Positions 11,128-22,589 of a DNA stretch of 64,000 bases are shown here, piece by piece; positions within the stretch are counted from its first letter, which is position 1, and every line of letters starts with the position of its first letter. The notes under the pieces were generated by a model that did no database searches, was not told the origin of the DNA, and was given only the letters and a program-made list of their open reading frames with translations. The stretch is from assembly GCA_037179515.1 (NCBI GenBank), contig JAXCGZ010015119.1, positions 80,001 to 144,000 of the forward strand, in the 5' to 3' direction. A program made the position numbers and the translations under genes. The stretch is from Halocaridina rubra. Its lineage: Eukaryota; Arthropoda; Malacostraca; Decapoda; Atyidae.

Positions 11128-12167
11128 GTATATAAATTGATATTAATTCTAATTCATAGGTATAGAGGCTTGTGCTAAAGCTGGGATAAGATTTTAAATC
11201 ATTAGATATTTAGGACCTTTATTAAACTGATAGTGTGTCTTTTTATACTATTTTTCCTTTAATAGTTTTATAAAATTTAGACTTGCTTATGTTTTATCTC
11301 ACGTTTTCGTATTATATTTTAAGTTTATATAGATAAAAATTCCCCTGAGTTGGGGCAAGAATACCTCCTTCGTGCACCCTGCGCATCGTAAAAGTCGATT
11401 AAAAGGGGCAGAGCAAGGGGATGGGAATCCCCTCCTCTGTATTTTTCTCCCACAAAGAGGCATATTTTTGCTTCGATTCAGACACTTCCCCTTAAAAGGG
11501 GGGATAAAGGGTTTTGTATATAGATATACTGTATATGAATTGACTAATGGTTGAAGGAAGGAAAGAATAGTTTTATGAATTCTTACTGAGTTAGTGGTAC
11601 ACTGCTCAAATTTCTGTAAAACCTGTAATATGAATAACGCTAGCAAAGTTATGGCATGAACTATATAAGTTCTGATTATTTTTCAAGAGCGATTCGATCT
11701 TAGTGGGAGAAAGACTCAAATGAGATTGCACGAAACTTAGAATAGTACACTCTTCATCTCTGAATTTCCTGTTCTTATATCAGTTCAATGTGTAATGGTT
11801 CACATATCATAATGATTCAGCTAGCCCCGGGTTCGATCCTGGCCCAGGTATGGATTAGCTTTCACTGTCTCATGTTGTTACCAGTTAAATTGGGCTGATA
11901 ATTTTTTGGGGGGTCAGCGATATCTTATATGTCCACCAGATAGTCGGGTTCTAATGCTATCACTGTCCCTTGCCTTTGCGATTCATTAGAAGCCCTTAAC
12001 ATTAACATACTTTCATTCAACAGATGGAGAAATTGGGTAATACGAGGTATATTCACTTGGCTGATGATTGGCCTCTTCTGCTTGATCATATTCGTTGGGC
12101 CTTTAGCTCTGATGTTTACGGTAAGGGCGATATATTTACACCAGTATGAATTTTTTTTTTTTTTTGA

Positions 12168-12254
<87 letters not shown>

Positions 12255-12477
12255 GAAGTCACCGTGGCTCAGCCGGTAGCGTCCGCGACTCTGAGGCGTC
12301 AGGTCGAGGGTTCGCGACCCGTCACCGTCTGAGGTTAGCAAGGGCATGCACTCAGTGTAAGGATTACATCTGCCAAAACAAGTCCTTCGCAAGAAGGCAA
12401 CCGTCCTAGCCCTTGGTAGAAAAGGGAGTCCGTGACGTAAAACCGGAACCAACCAAACATTATTATTATTATTATTA

Positions 12478-12541
<64 letters not shown>

Positions 12542-15500
12542 CATCGTCATTATATCAAATGTAACGTCTATTAGCACCAAAAGCAGTAGGCTGGCCATAA
12601 TTGGAGATTTTCAAGAGAACCTCTTAGTGTTGATCATAATACTAACACTGAGGGCCACAGTAGTGCAGGACTTGGGAAGTGACAAACCTGCGTTCAAGCC
12701 CATCACAAGGCGTTAGAAATAATATCAAGCCTTCACTCCCCAACTCCTCCCTCTCTAAATTCACCCCACACTCAAATGGAAATTAATTTTGATGCAAAAA
12801 TAGCAAACAGCAAAGCGGTTTACCCTACATACTTTGGAAGAATATTAAATTTTTTTTATTTTGGCTTTTTCAGACACTGGTGGTGCAAGTATGGTGCTTC
12901 AAAGAGATCATCAACATTGGATATTCTGTGTATCGCATGCATGGCCTTCCATGGTTCAGATCTCTTTCGTGGTGGTTCCTTATCACCAGTAACTACTTTT
13001 TCTATGGGGAATCCTTAGTCGCTGATTACTTCAGCGTTATATTCTCCAAAAGTGTAGGTTTTTAAATTCTTATTAACTAATGTTTTCATTTCAGAGATTT
13101 TTGTGCTAGAATTAATGCCAGAAAATTTTATAAATTAGTTTATTACATGTTACATTGAGTATTGATGTAATGCAGTGGTTAGAGCATTATCGGGAAGTGA
13201 GTGACCCATGTTCAGAACCTTTTGCCATTGTATGTAAGTTTTTAATACTGTTGGGAAGGGCATCCAGCCCTAATTTCTCAGCTCCACTCTGTCTGTTCAC
13301 CCCCATTCAAATGGAGACTAATAGTGACCCATAAATTGGCAAAAACAGCAGCATATTACGTTGCATAATACTGGCTGGCAGAATGTATGGACTATATATA
13401 CATTTGATCACTTTCCAGATTTTGAAAGCTCTGTATAGTTTATCACTTTTATTACACTTTATACTTTATATACTTTATACAAAAAAGAGCATATTAAAAT
13501 CTTTACGAATTTATTTGTATTTGCCAACAGGAGATTATGCGCTGGTTAATTGCATATCATCGTTTCACTTCCTTCACCATGTATATCATCGGCTTTGTCT
13601 GGTTTGTACTTTCCCTCAAGAAAAAATACTACATGCGTCAATTTTCTCTTTTTGCCTGGACGCATGTGGCCCTGCTTATTGTGGTTACGCAGAGCTACCT
13701 CATCATCATTAACATCTTCCACGGAATGATATGGTTCATTGTTCCTGTCTCAATGATAGTCATTAATGACGTGATGGCGTACATGTTCGGCTTCTTCTTC
13801 GGCAAGACCCCTCTCATACAGCTCAGTCCGAAGAAAACTTGGGAGGGTTTTATTGGGGGTGGAATTTCGACTCTTTTCCTTGGCATGCTTGTGAGTAGCA
13901 TGAAAATTGTCTTTATTTCTTTTATTTCAAAAGAATTATTGTACAGTGTAAATACATTATGCTGTTTCAAATTACCTCAAGCTCTCCAAATCCATAGCCT
14001 GTTTCAACTTTTGTGTCTTATTTCTTACATAACTTTTGCAATGCTCTTAAATTAGTGATCTAAGATTACTGGTTCTATGAGGGGACCGCTGTATAGTAGC
14101 AGTTAGACTGCTTGACTCGGGAGGTGACAGACTCGTGATCGAGCCCACCATGGGGTTAGAATGGGCATCCAGCCATGATTCCGCAGTTCCTGTCAGTGTC
14201 CATCCCCATAAAGGGGACTAATAGTGGTGAAAAAAATTTACTGGTATATATATGCATATGCTTATAGTAAGCCCATGAAAATTATTTCATAATTTTTCAT
14301 TCTAGCTAAAAAGATAAAAATAAAATAATGGATTAATTATCAAAGACTTACCTCAGGTAGAATCAACTTTTATTCTAGCTGGGGACTATGGTAGCAGAAT
14401 GGTTATAAGGCTCCACTTAGAAAGTTGACAGACCCACAGTCGAGACCACCGCGGATTGCTTGGGAAGGGCAACCAGCCTTGATACCCCAATCACACTCTT
14501 ATGTCTTTCCCCATAATGGGGTGTAATAGTGACATAAAACATGAATATTTATTAATTTCAGCTCTCTTATGCCATGTGCCAATACCCCTTCTTCGTGTGT
14601 CCTGTTGAATACAGCGAATCAGAAGACATCTTCAATTACAGCTGCGATCCCTCTCCCATTTTCCGACCCCAGGAATACAATTTGCCAGAGACAATGGGCA
14701 ATGTCTTTGCCTTGGTAAAAACTTTTTTTCGTTATGATTTTGTTTTTGTTAAATTATATTTACGTATAATTTCAAATTATGTAGAGTAAGTTTTTGTGCT
14801 GTTTTATGTAAACATGGAGCAGTTCTCAACATAAAAAAGTCTGGTATATTATTATGTATTGAACCCATTTTTAAAATATATAAAATTTCATATTTTTTCA
14901 GCTTTTTTTTTTTTTTTTATCTTAAAATGGGGCAGAAAGCTTTGTAGTCAGTATGATATTAGGTAAAGTGTTGTAATTGCAATGTCAGATCACAGGCTTC
15001 CATTTTTACTAAGGGCTAGGGTGGTGCCTTCATGCAAAGGACTTTGGAATTGGCAGTTGTGATCGTTATCCTGAGTGAATGCCCAGTCTGAGGTTAGAAG
15101 CAACACTCATTGAGGGTAGTAATCACTCCTGCCAAAACCAAAGTCTTTTGCAAAAGGCACTGTCCTAACCCTTACTAGAATAGGAAACCCGTGACATAAA
15201 ACCAATCAGAATTGATAGCATATTTGTACTAAAGTAGTACTTCAACATTCTCATTTGTTCTTCGTAAACTCTTTCCTTAGACAGTGTCATCAACATTAAT
15301 TTCATATTTTTCTAACATCAGCTGGGTTGGAAGAGGACCATAACCATGTATCCTTTTGTACTGCATTCCATTGCGCTATCACTCTTCAGCAGTGTCATTG
15401 GGCCTTTCGGAGGCTTCTTTGCAAGTGGATTCAAAAGAGCCTTCAAGATTAAGGTATTAGTTTAAGCTCTGTTTTTTATTCTAGTGATACTAGTTTCATT

Positions 15501-17232
15501 TTTATTAGTTATTTTCTAAGACCTGAAAGTTTTCAATCGGATTTTATAGTTTTATTTTTATTAGTTCTTTGCTAAGAACTAAAATATGCAATCAGCTTTT
15601 TTAGTATCATTATTAATTAGTCCTTTGCTGAGAACTAAATATTTTCATTTTTCTTTTCTGTTTCATTGATATTAGTCCTTTGCTAAGTATAATGGCTTTT
15701 CTTCGTGAGTTTCAATTTTTCCACCAACTGTTTTCTTCAGTGTAATATTTGTAGCCCTTTTCATTTCTATACCCATATATTTTAAGGGGGATGACCAAAG
15801 CAAAGCATTACAACCATTCACATTCATCTTTCTTTTTACAAACATACTGTCAAGCTCTCAGGGGACCGCATTAGTGCATGACTTGGAGCACGCAACTCTA
15901 GAAATGACAGACCTGTGTTCGAGCCCACCAAGTAGTGTTAGGAGGGGCATCCAGCCTTAATTTATCAGGCCGATCCTGTCTGTTTCTTCCCCATTCAAAT
16001 GGGAAGTATTAGTGACCCACTGAATGACAAACAAGAATAACTATCAATCTCATTCCATTTACTTTTCCTCATTGCCCAACCACAAACATTCAGAAACTCC
16101 CCAGAGGCCTCTTGCTCCTCCCTTTTTAGTCGAGTTTTACGGCACACCTGGGATTGCATAGGTGGTATTATTGTTCCCCTCCCCAGGAGAAGGAAAGAAG
16201 AAAATACAGAGTAAGAGAAAATGAACTGTGGGAGAGGATGCTATACTTTTCTCACTGAATTTACTGGTAAAATGTAGCACTGTTTTGTAGAATTTAATAC
16301 AACTAAATAAACTCTGCTTTGACCTAGGGGAGTATTGTAGTGTAGTGGTAAGCAAGCTCAATTCAGGAGGTGACAGACCCTTGATCGAACCTACCATGGG
16401 GTATTAGGAAGGGCATGCAGCCCTTATTCCCTAGCTTCAATCTTTCTGTATCCACCCCCATAATGGAGATTAAGAGTGACATATAAAATGTAAAAACATT
16501 TTATATGTAACGTCACTGCCCACTGTTGTTTACAGGACTTTGGAGATGTCATCCCTGGTCATGGAGGTATGATGGATAGATTTGACTGTCAGTATCTCAT
16601 GGCAACATTTGTCAATGTTTACATCATGACTTTTATCTCGGAGACCTCCCCACAGAAGCTTTTACAAAAGGTAAGTGATGAATTTGTACATGTAGACTGT
16701 TTATTGAGGTTTTCCGCATTGTTAGAATTAAAGAGTTAATATACTTTTGAGTGGCCACTGTGGCTGGGATGGTAGCATGTGTGACTTTGATTCGTCAGGT
16801 TGCAGGTTCAAAACCCACTTCGGTCTGAGGCTAGAAAGGGCATTTACTCAGGGTAATGGTCCCATTGCCAAAACCCAGGTCCTTCAAAAGAAAACACCAT
16901 TTTAGCTCTTAGTAGAAAAGGGAGTTTGTGACATGAAAATGCATCCTTCTTTTTAAGCATTAATGCTTTATTTTTTCTTCTAATGATACTCAGTGTTTTG
17001 CTGAAAGTATCAGTGTGGCCGGAATTGTTCTTCAACAGTGAGGGGACATCCGTGAATAGATAATATCCATTTAAGCATTCCCTTGTTATATTATTACTTG
17101 TATTCTTCCCTTGTTCCCAGCATATTTTTTTTTTATTTATTCCAGGTGTACATGTTGAAACCAGAGCAGCAACTTCAGCTTTACAACATGTTGCAAGATT
17201 CTCTTATTGCTCGTGGTATTTTACAACCATAA
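10988..17232 (+). CDS. CdsA: CDP-diacylglycerol synthase (phosphatidate cytidylyltransferase), 8 exons, 5' partial
   Basis: Joins 10988-11127, 12024-12120, 12874-13053, 13531-13890, 14562-14714, 15322-15453, 16536-16670 and 17146-17232. All introns are GT-AG and all junctions keep frame, giving 427 residues plus TAA. The enzyme makes CDP-diacylglycerol from phosphatidate and CTP in the ER, the precursor of phosphatidylinositol and, in flies, a determinant of phototransduction lipid supply (family knowledge). Seen in sequence: several hydrophobic helices, the block [30 protein letters not shown], and the complete family signature running from [11 protein letters not shown] through [10 protein letters not shown] across the exon 6/7 junction. 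Human CDS2 has about 445 residues, so roughly 20-30 N-terminal residues are missing. The first exon in hand opens in phase 0 with no Met, so the start codon is in an upstream exon I could not identify. Introns hold SINE-A and SINE-B copies. Identification is very secure; the 5' end is not. Confidence 0.96.
11336..11513 (-). mobile_element. SINE-D copy 2 (CdsA first intron)
   Basis: Complement of the family: 'gggcaagaatacctccttc', 'gggatgggaatcccctcc', 'ccccttaaaaggggggata'. Confidence 0.72.
12024..12120 (+). CDS. CdsA: CdsA exon b, first membrane helix
   Basis: Acceptor attcaacag, donor gtaagg. Begins [12 protein letters not shown], the family's conserved NWWVRG-type entry, followed by a strongly hydrophobic stretch ([19 protein letters not shown]). 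About 50 bp downstream the intron carries an (ATT)n array with a SINE-A inside it. Confidence 0.95.
12168..12541. repeat. (ATT)n array split by SINE-A
   Basis: ATT at 12168-12254 and 12459-12541 with the SINE-A (12255-12458) between them. Confidence 0.93.
12255..12458 (+). mobile_element. SINE-A, copy 1 (CdsA intron)
   Basis: tRNA-like head with A-box-like 'tggctcagccggtagcg' and B-box-like 'gagggttcgcgacccg', body 'tgaggttagcaagggcatg', tail 'aaagggagtccgtgacgtaa'. (ATT)n lies on both sides. It serves as reference for the other copies. Confidence 0.85.
12650..12786 (+). mobile_element. SINE-B copy 2 (CdsA intron b-c)
   Basis: 'gagggccacagtagtgca', 'gttcaagcccatcacaagg', 'ccacactcaaatgga'. 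Sense to CdsA. Confidence 0.75.
12874..13053 (+). CDS. CdsA: CdsA exon c
   Basis: Acceptor gctttttcag, donor gtaggt; 60 codons in phase 0. Contains [24 protein letters not shown] and NYFFYGE, matching in order the loop and second membrane region of CDS1/CDS2. Confidence 0.96.
13165..13350 (+). mobile_element. SINE-B copy 3 (CdsA intron c-d)
   Basis: 'tgcagtggttagagcatt', then an inserted 'tgtaagtttttaatactgtt' that also occurs at 10936-10957, then 'gggaagggcatccagcc' and 'cccccattcaaatgg'. Confidence 0.75.
13531..13890 (+). CDS. CdsA: CdsA exon d, catalytic core
   Basis: Acceptor ttgccaacag, donor gtgagt; 120 codons. Opens [12 protein letters not shown], then [24 protein letters not shown] and [13 protein letters not shown]. 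These polar residues embedded in helices are characteristic of the cytidylyltransferase fold. Ends in the [12 protein letters not shown] loop. Confidence 0.97.
14081..14229 (+). mobile_element. SINE-B copy 4 (CdsA intron d-e)
   Basis: 'ggggaccgctgtatagtag', 'gatcgagcccaccatgggg', 'gggcatccagcc', 'ggggactaatagtgg'. Confidence 0.82.
14381..14540 (+). mobile_element. SINE-B copy 5, ending beside the exon e acceptor
   Basis: 'ggggactatggtagcagaa', 'gggaagggcaaccagcc', 'taatagtgacataaaac'; its 3' end is 21 bp before the exon at 14562. Confidence 0.8.
14562..14714 (+). CDS. CdsA: CdsA exon e
   Basis: Acceptor attaatttcag, donor gtaaaa; 51 codons. Contains [21 protein letters not shown] and QEYNLPE, corresponding to the Cys-containing luminal or loop segment of CDS2. 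A SINE-B copy ends about 20 bp upstream of the acceptor. Confidence 0.94.
15008..15213. mobile_element. SINE-A, copy 2: head-to-head inverted chimera
   Basis: 15008-15085 matches the SINE-A 3' half in - orientation ('aagggctagggtggtgcc', 'atcgttatcctgagtg'); 15086-15213 continues in + orientation ('gtctgaggttag', 'ctgccaaaacc', 'cccgtgacataaaacc'). The joined halves can form a hairpin. Confidence 0.75.
15322..15453 (+). CDS. CdsA: CdsA exon f
   Basis: Acceptor taacatcag, donor gtatta; 44 codons. Contains the [12 protein letters not shown] helix, [16 protein letters not shown] and the first half of the cytidylyltransferase signature ([10 protein letters not shown]). Confidence 0.97.
15861..16032 (+). 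mobile_element. SINE-B copy 6 (CdsA intron f-g)
   Basis: 'ggggaccgcattagtgcat', 'gtgttcgagcccacc', 'ggggcatccagcc', 'ccattcaaatggg'. Confidence 0.82.
16327..16491 (+). mobile_element. SINE-B copy 7 (CdsA intron f-g)
   Basis: 'gtagtgtagtggtaag', 'gatcgaacctaccatgggg', 'ggaagggcatgcagcc'; its end is about 45 bp before the exon at 16536. Confidence 0.82.
16536..16670 (+). CDS. CdsA: CdsA exon g, signature motif
   Basis: Acceptor tgtttacag, donor gtaagt; 45 codons. Starts [17 protein letters not shown], completing the signature with the invariant HGG and DRxD, followed by [12 protein letters not shown]. Confidence 0.97.
16751..16944 (+). mobile_element. SINE-A, copy 3 (CdsA intron)
   Basis: Diverged: 'ccactgtggctgggatggta', 'ggttgcaggttcaaaaccc', 'agaaaagggagtttgtgac'. 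Confidence 0.8.
17146..17232 (+). CDS. CdsA: CdsA exon h, C-terminus and stop
   Basis: Acceptor atttattccag; 28 codons then TAA at 17230-17232. Reads [16 protein letters not shown] and ends IARGILQP, matching the cytosolic C-terminal helix of CDS proteins but stopping about six residues earlier than human CDS2. Confidence 0.94.
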   Translation: MYMLKPEQQLQLYNMLQDSLIARGILQP

Positions 17233-17580
17233 AATTATTATTATTTTTTTTTTATATATATATTAGTGAGTGGTTTAATCTCCATATGAAGAAGAACTCT
17301 ATAAAGAGTACTGCAAATTATGTTGCAATTATCCTTTGCAGTAAAAGTAACAATAGTAACTTTCAAGCATAGAAATACCCTGAATATGATCACCTTCCAC
17401 AGAAAAAAAGAAGAAAAAGTGTAGTGTAGAAATATGTTATAGAAACACTAAATAGAGTAATTTTTGTATAAGAAGTTTATCGAATATCATAGTTTCGTGA
17501 CACAATATAGTTCTCTAACATTAAATGTGATAAAGACAGACTGTTCATTGTGTATTTATGCAATAGTGTGTAATTGTGTA
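17233..17580 (+). other. Start of CdsA 3' UTR, with a candidate poly(A) site
   Basis: AT-rich, no coding signal. An ATTAAA at 17520-17525 followed by a GT-rich stretch (about 17546-17580) is one possible cleavage site. Further AATAAA strings occur at 24844, 25788 and 26163, so the true end of the message cannot be set from sequence alone. Confidence 0.35.
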
Positions 17581-18489
17581 ATTGTTAATTGTGCCACATA
17601 TAGCTACATTCGTTATTTTACTCTCTCTTAGGTATGTACGTACAGTGGACTTGTGTTAACGTAGTTTAATCATATTTATAATATTTATTCATCTCTATAT
17701 TTTAACGCTATTTATATTGAGTGTGGAGAAGACGAAAATGGTGATGTTACTTGTTGCAGTATACACTAGTTCAGATCTTCTGATGAGAAACGTAAATTGT
17801 GCTTATTTTTCATCTAATGCTTTATTTTTAATTTTTTAAATAATGTCTGTAATGAAGATTTTTTTTTGAAACCGAAGTTTTCATCACAGTTCGTTCATTG
17901 TTAAGTAGTGAGCAAGGGTTATATTTGTCTAAATCATGAAAGCACTTTTGTATTTTTGTTTTAAAAAGCTTTGCTATTTAGTGTTCATATCATTACTTAG
18001 CCTGAGATGAGCTACATTCCAGAAAGTATATTCAATCTATAATTTATTTTTTTTAGTGGGTTTACACAACTGATAAGTCCAGTGCTTACTTTTTCCTATT
18101 AAAATCCTCTTTTAAGTTGTAGTTTTTATTTTTATAATTTGCTTTACGGTGAGTAGAAATCTTCCTTGCAAATTTAGTGTTGACCAGTTCATTTTACCTA
18201 TTGACTTCTTTTATCACTTCCGTACTAATATCATGAACCATAACCTGATTCATAGCCGTCTCTTTTGTTTAGCTGTTAGTATTATTTAATCTTCCTGCAA
18301 ATGTGCTAAACTATTTTTTGTGAAATATTCTAAATATCAAGAAAAAACTTGGAAAGTAAAATTTTAAAAGCTTGAACTTGCTAAGAACTTTTTCTGAAAT
18401 TATGTTTTATCAATTAATGGTCTATGTAGCTAGTATGAGCATTAATTTTCAGGGCTAATAATAATGAACAAGAAGATTTTGACCTCAAA

Positions 18490-19065
18490 TCTTCATATAT
18501 TAAGAAACACCCATTTTGAGTTACAGCCTTTAATTTATTTAACACATTGTGTTACTGCCTTCAGTTATTTAACACGTTTTTTGTTACTACCCCTCAATTA
18601 TTTAGCTCCTTTTACATAACTGTCCTTACATTATTTAACACCTTTTGAGTTACTGCCCTGCAGTTATTTAACATGTTTTGAGTTACTGCCCCTCAATTAT
18701 TTAACACCTTTTGAGTTACTGCCCCTCAGTTATTTAACATGTTTTGAGTTACTGCCCCTCAGTTATTTAATATCTTTTAAGTTACAGTCCCCCAATTATT
18801 GAACACATTTTGAGTTACTGCCCTTCGGTTCTGTAACACCTTCTGTGTAATTGTCTTTCAATTATTTAACTTTTTTTTTTTCGTCCTCCCTTCGATTATT
18901 TAACGTCTTTTGTGTTACTGCCCCTCAACTATTTAAGATAATTTGAGTTACTTCCCTATGATTATTTATCGCCTTTTGAGTTACAGCCCCGCAGTTATTT
19001 AACACCTTTTGTATGACTGCCCCTCAATTACTTAGCACCCTTTGTGTTACTGCCCTTTTAATATA
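18490..19065. repeat. Degenerate minisatellite, ~34-bp unit
   Basis: About 16 copies of a unit with 'ttgagttactgcccctca' and 'attatttaacacc'. It lies 1.3 kb past the CdsA stop, possibly within its 3' UTR. Confidence 0.9.
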
Positions 19066-19680
19066 TATAAATCTGAATGTAAATCTAGGGATTTTGTTTT
19101 TTCGTAAAGTTCGTGTTTTTCCGTAATTGTTAATTAACAAGCATGATAGAGAGCTCACAAAATATACTGGGATAATTTTTTTTGCTAGTTTTACCTTGAG
19201 TTCTAAGGCTCAGTGGAACATGTTCCATATATATGGACATATAGTGACTCAAGTTCTTTCTTTCTTAGTATTCTGGAGTATACTGTAAAGTTTTAGCAGT
19301 TGTTAAACTGTTTCTTTTGGTAGAAATATTCATGAAGTCGAGGAGGACGTAGCATGAAATACATAGAATTATGTATTTTTATGACTTAACATTTGTTTGT
19401 CATAAGTGAGTATGTAATGCACTTCTTTGGATGATCTGATATAAAATTATATACTATTTGTCATGGAAGGTGAGTGTGCAATTTACTTACTAATTGAAGA
19501 TTAATCTAGACTAAATTCCTCAAAAACTTAGTTGCTGTTATGTCAATAGAGAAGAAATTTACTTCAGAATATCATGTAATTTAAATCTTCAGTGCGCGTT
19601 ACGTTCTCTGGCATGGTGTAACGACATTTAATCATATTTTTCAATAGTTTCCAAAAGAAAATAATGTAATTTTTTTTTGG

Positions 19681-19855
19681 TCACTTTTAATCTCCATGTT
19701 AATGGGGTGGATTAATCTCCATGTTAATGGGGTGGATACACAGGAGATGGGGAATGAAGGCTGGATGCCCTTCCTAATGCCATATAGTGGGCTCGAAGAT
19801 GGGTGTGTCAATTTCCGACTTGAGCACCTGACCACTGCGTTACTGCAGTCCCCAG
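19681..19855 (-). mobile_element. SINE-B copy 8
   Basis: Ends 'ctgcagtccccag'. The 3' end carries a 25-bp tandem duplication ('taatctccatgttaatgggg' twice). Confidence 0.82.
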
Positions 19856-20171
19856 AATCGTGTCATCCCATAACAGTGCAATAATTATGATAGATAATGG
19901 CATTAGTCTCTACGTTTTACTTTAGATATTTAATTAAAGATTTCATTTGTACATTTTTGTATCTAAATACTGTAGTTTTGTTTGTCATATGAATTATATA
20001 TTTTATTAATAATGCATCATATTTTCTTATATGTATTATTATGCTCTTCATCTTTTTGTTGAATCTAAGCATGTAATAGACTAATGATGTTTCATTACTT
20101 TTTTTATTTTAGCTCTGTAATGAGAGTAGAATCAACCTTGTGTTATTTACATTTTAGCTTAATTAATTTTT

Positions 20172-20332
20172 TTTTTAAACTGTGGCTCTGAGACAGGCAA
20201 AAATATGGCCCTTATTGGATCCGGTGCCAAGAAAACAAAAAGCAATGAGAAACAGAGATGGGGAGTGTTGTGACTTGTCAGATGCAAAGGGATAGTAAGA
20301 GTTGTACAATGAATACACCAGAATATTTGTAG
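20172..20332 (-). mobile_element. SINE-C copy 3
   Basis: Complement of the family: 'aaacagagatggggagtg', 'gacttgtcagatgcaaaggg'. Directly followed by SINE-D copy 3. Confidence 0.72.
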
Positions 20333-20377
20333 TATAAGTAGGCCTATATACAAAAAACTACAGTCACTCTTATCTAA

Positions 20378-20530
20378 GGAATGGCTTAGTCAATACAAGA
20401 AAAATTTGACTCTTTGTGGGAGGAAATACAAGTGAGACCCCTCGCTTCACCCCATATGGTCGAATTTTACGACATACAGGGGAACACACAGGAAGTATTC
20501 TTGCCAGTCCTTGAGGAGGATATTTTTAGT
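20378..20530 (+). mobile_element. SINE-D copy 3
   Basis: 'ggaatggcttagtcaata', 'gacccctcgcttcacccc', 'acaggggaacacacaggaag'. Confidence 0.75.
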
Positions 20531-21869
20531 AACTCTTTTCATGGTATGTGATCAGATATAACCAAGTTGCTTGCCAGAAAATACCCAAACTTGACCGTCC
20601 TTTTGGCATCGGTTTCATTTGATATCTCCTCCACATTTCTGTAGATGACCTAAAACGTTCTCTGTATTCTATGTATACTGTATTGGTAAAAGAATAGAGA
20701 ATATACCTCTTATTTGTTTATTTGTTTGTATATTTTCTTTGTTTGTTTGTGTATTTTGTAAATACAGATAATCTTTGTCCAAACATGGAGTCTCCAATAA
20801 TTTAGTATGTGATGATGTTATATAGTCAGATCATAAATTAAGCGCTTTTTTAAGATTACAAAGCTCTTTGATCATTTTTGCTCATCTGTATGTGTTGTGA
20901 TCCAAAGAGGTCACTGGATATGTGCATTCAGCAGTTTGATTTTTTTTTTTTCCTCTGGGACTAATACACTCAACCCATGTTTAGCTATTTGATTATTTTT
21001 CTAAGTTCCTTTTTTTTCTTAATCTCCCTCTGGGCCAAATATAATGTGTGTTTAAATTTCCTTAAGCAAATATTTTAGGCTTGGGTTGATTAGTGTAAGA
21101 GTGGTCTTAGTTATGGCTCTTTTATCAATATTTTTCAATATTATTTCCCTCCTTGCTTATTTCTCACATTTTATTTAATTCTAGATTTGATTAAGGTACT
21201 GTATTATGTTAATATTAAACTTTATTTTTTATAAAAACACTCAACCGAATTGGAACGTGATTCATTAAATTTAAGAAATTCTGTAAACCCTCATTAATTA
21301 TGATTTTTATTTCTTTATTTGTATGGTAGTATATACTCAGTTATTCATTATTCTTTGCCCCTTTCTAGCACAATATTCAATTGTTGTATATCATACAGCA
21401 ATATGTTAATACATTTGGAGAAATATGTATGTTCACTTTCACTGCTCAGGGTCCATTCCTTACTTTACGATAGAATTCCATAATACAACACTGGAAGACT
21501 TAGGCTTATATCATATATTGATTACGTGAATTAGTCTTAATTAGCTCCAGAATACATTTAGTTGTTTTTTTGCCTTCGGAAAGTGGTTTAGTTCTACACT
21601 ATTCAAGTATATATTTTACATTTTTTATACAGTATACAGTATATGCACACCAAGTATAACACAGTGAGTGTTACCATTGACTACATTGTTGCATGGTGAG
21701 TTATATATACAAGGGGTCCCCATACAATGTCACTTCGTATAATGTCGTTTCGATTTTACATCGGAAGTCAGTAAATAAAAAATTAATATTTCGACTTACC
21801 TGGCTGGTGTGGTAATTTACTGCGCATACTGAACGGGTTGTGAGCTCGGCGGATGAATACACATCTAGC

Positions 21870-22140
21870 AGCACAACTGTATTCATGTTGAATTGCTTTA
21901 TTTATATATTTGGTTATATTGAAGGATTATATTGAATTTAAAAAAAAAAATACCAAAAAGCCATAAATTCGATTTTATTCAAAATACACACAAATACACA
22001 GCTAACAGCACAGCTGTATTCGTATTTAGCAAGTTAATGGCTTTATTTCTTTATATGTTAATGCATTTGGGTATATTGAGGGATTATATTTAATTTAAAA
22101 AAAAATACTAAAGTAGCCGTAAATACGATTTTATGCAAAA
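21870..22140. repeat. Tandem duplication of ~135 bp
   Basis: Two copies sharing 'agcacaactgtattc'-like starts, 'ggattatatt', an A run and 'cgattttat'. Inside the pogo-like element. Confidence 0.82.
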
Positions 22141-22344
22141 AAGTTTGTTGAGCGTCGTGTAAGCATATGGTGTCATGCAGCAGAAGAAGAAGAGCCACCG
22201 CTCAGTTTACTCTCACCAGCTGTATTGTGCCTCATTTTCGTCTGCTCTTTCAGTTTTTTCGCTTGTTACGGACATTACTGTGTCTCCCAACCATAGTGGT
22301 GATAGTTCTGTTTGCATTGCTGTGAAGACTAGAAAAAGCTGTCA

Positions 22345-22440
22345 CCATGGAAATTACAGTTGAAATAGTAAAACGCTCCAAAAAGGGAGTGAAAGCGAAG
22401 TGTTTGTGGCCAGTAGGGGTTGATTTAATTGTGTTAAGAG
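22345..22440 (+). pseudogene. Transposase N-terminal fragment
   Basis: Short in-frame resemblance (EITVEIVKRSKKG) to the first helix of pogo-family DNA-binding domains. It runs out into noncoding sequence. Confidence 0.55.
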
Positions 22441-22589
22441 TCGTTCTAATATGCGTAACCTAAGGGACCAAGATTAAGCTGCTAGCTAGTGGTGATGAGA
22501 AAGCAGCAAAAGTCTTTCCCATTGTGTTAGCAGATATAATTAGGGAGAGAGGTTACCATCCCTTGCAATGCCCCTTCCAGTGTGCAAGC

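Larger units (their letters stand above)
19880..21700. other. AT-rich, no gene seen apart from SINE-C/D
   Basis: T-rich and A-rich runs without a coding pattern on either strand outside the listed SINEs. Confidence 0.5.

Noticed and set aside
12255..12330. Possible functional tRNA gene at SINE heads
   Set aside because: A- and B-box-like words are present but the cloverleaf stems do not close and the sequence recurs with a fixed body and tail; SINE instead.
11925..12452. 175-codon - strand open frame
   Set aside because: Crosses a SINE-A, an (ATT)n array and the antisense of CdsA exon b; a composite accident.
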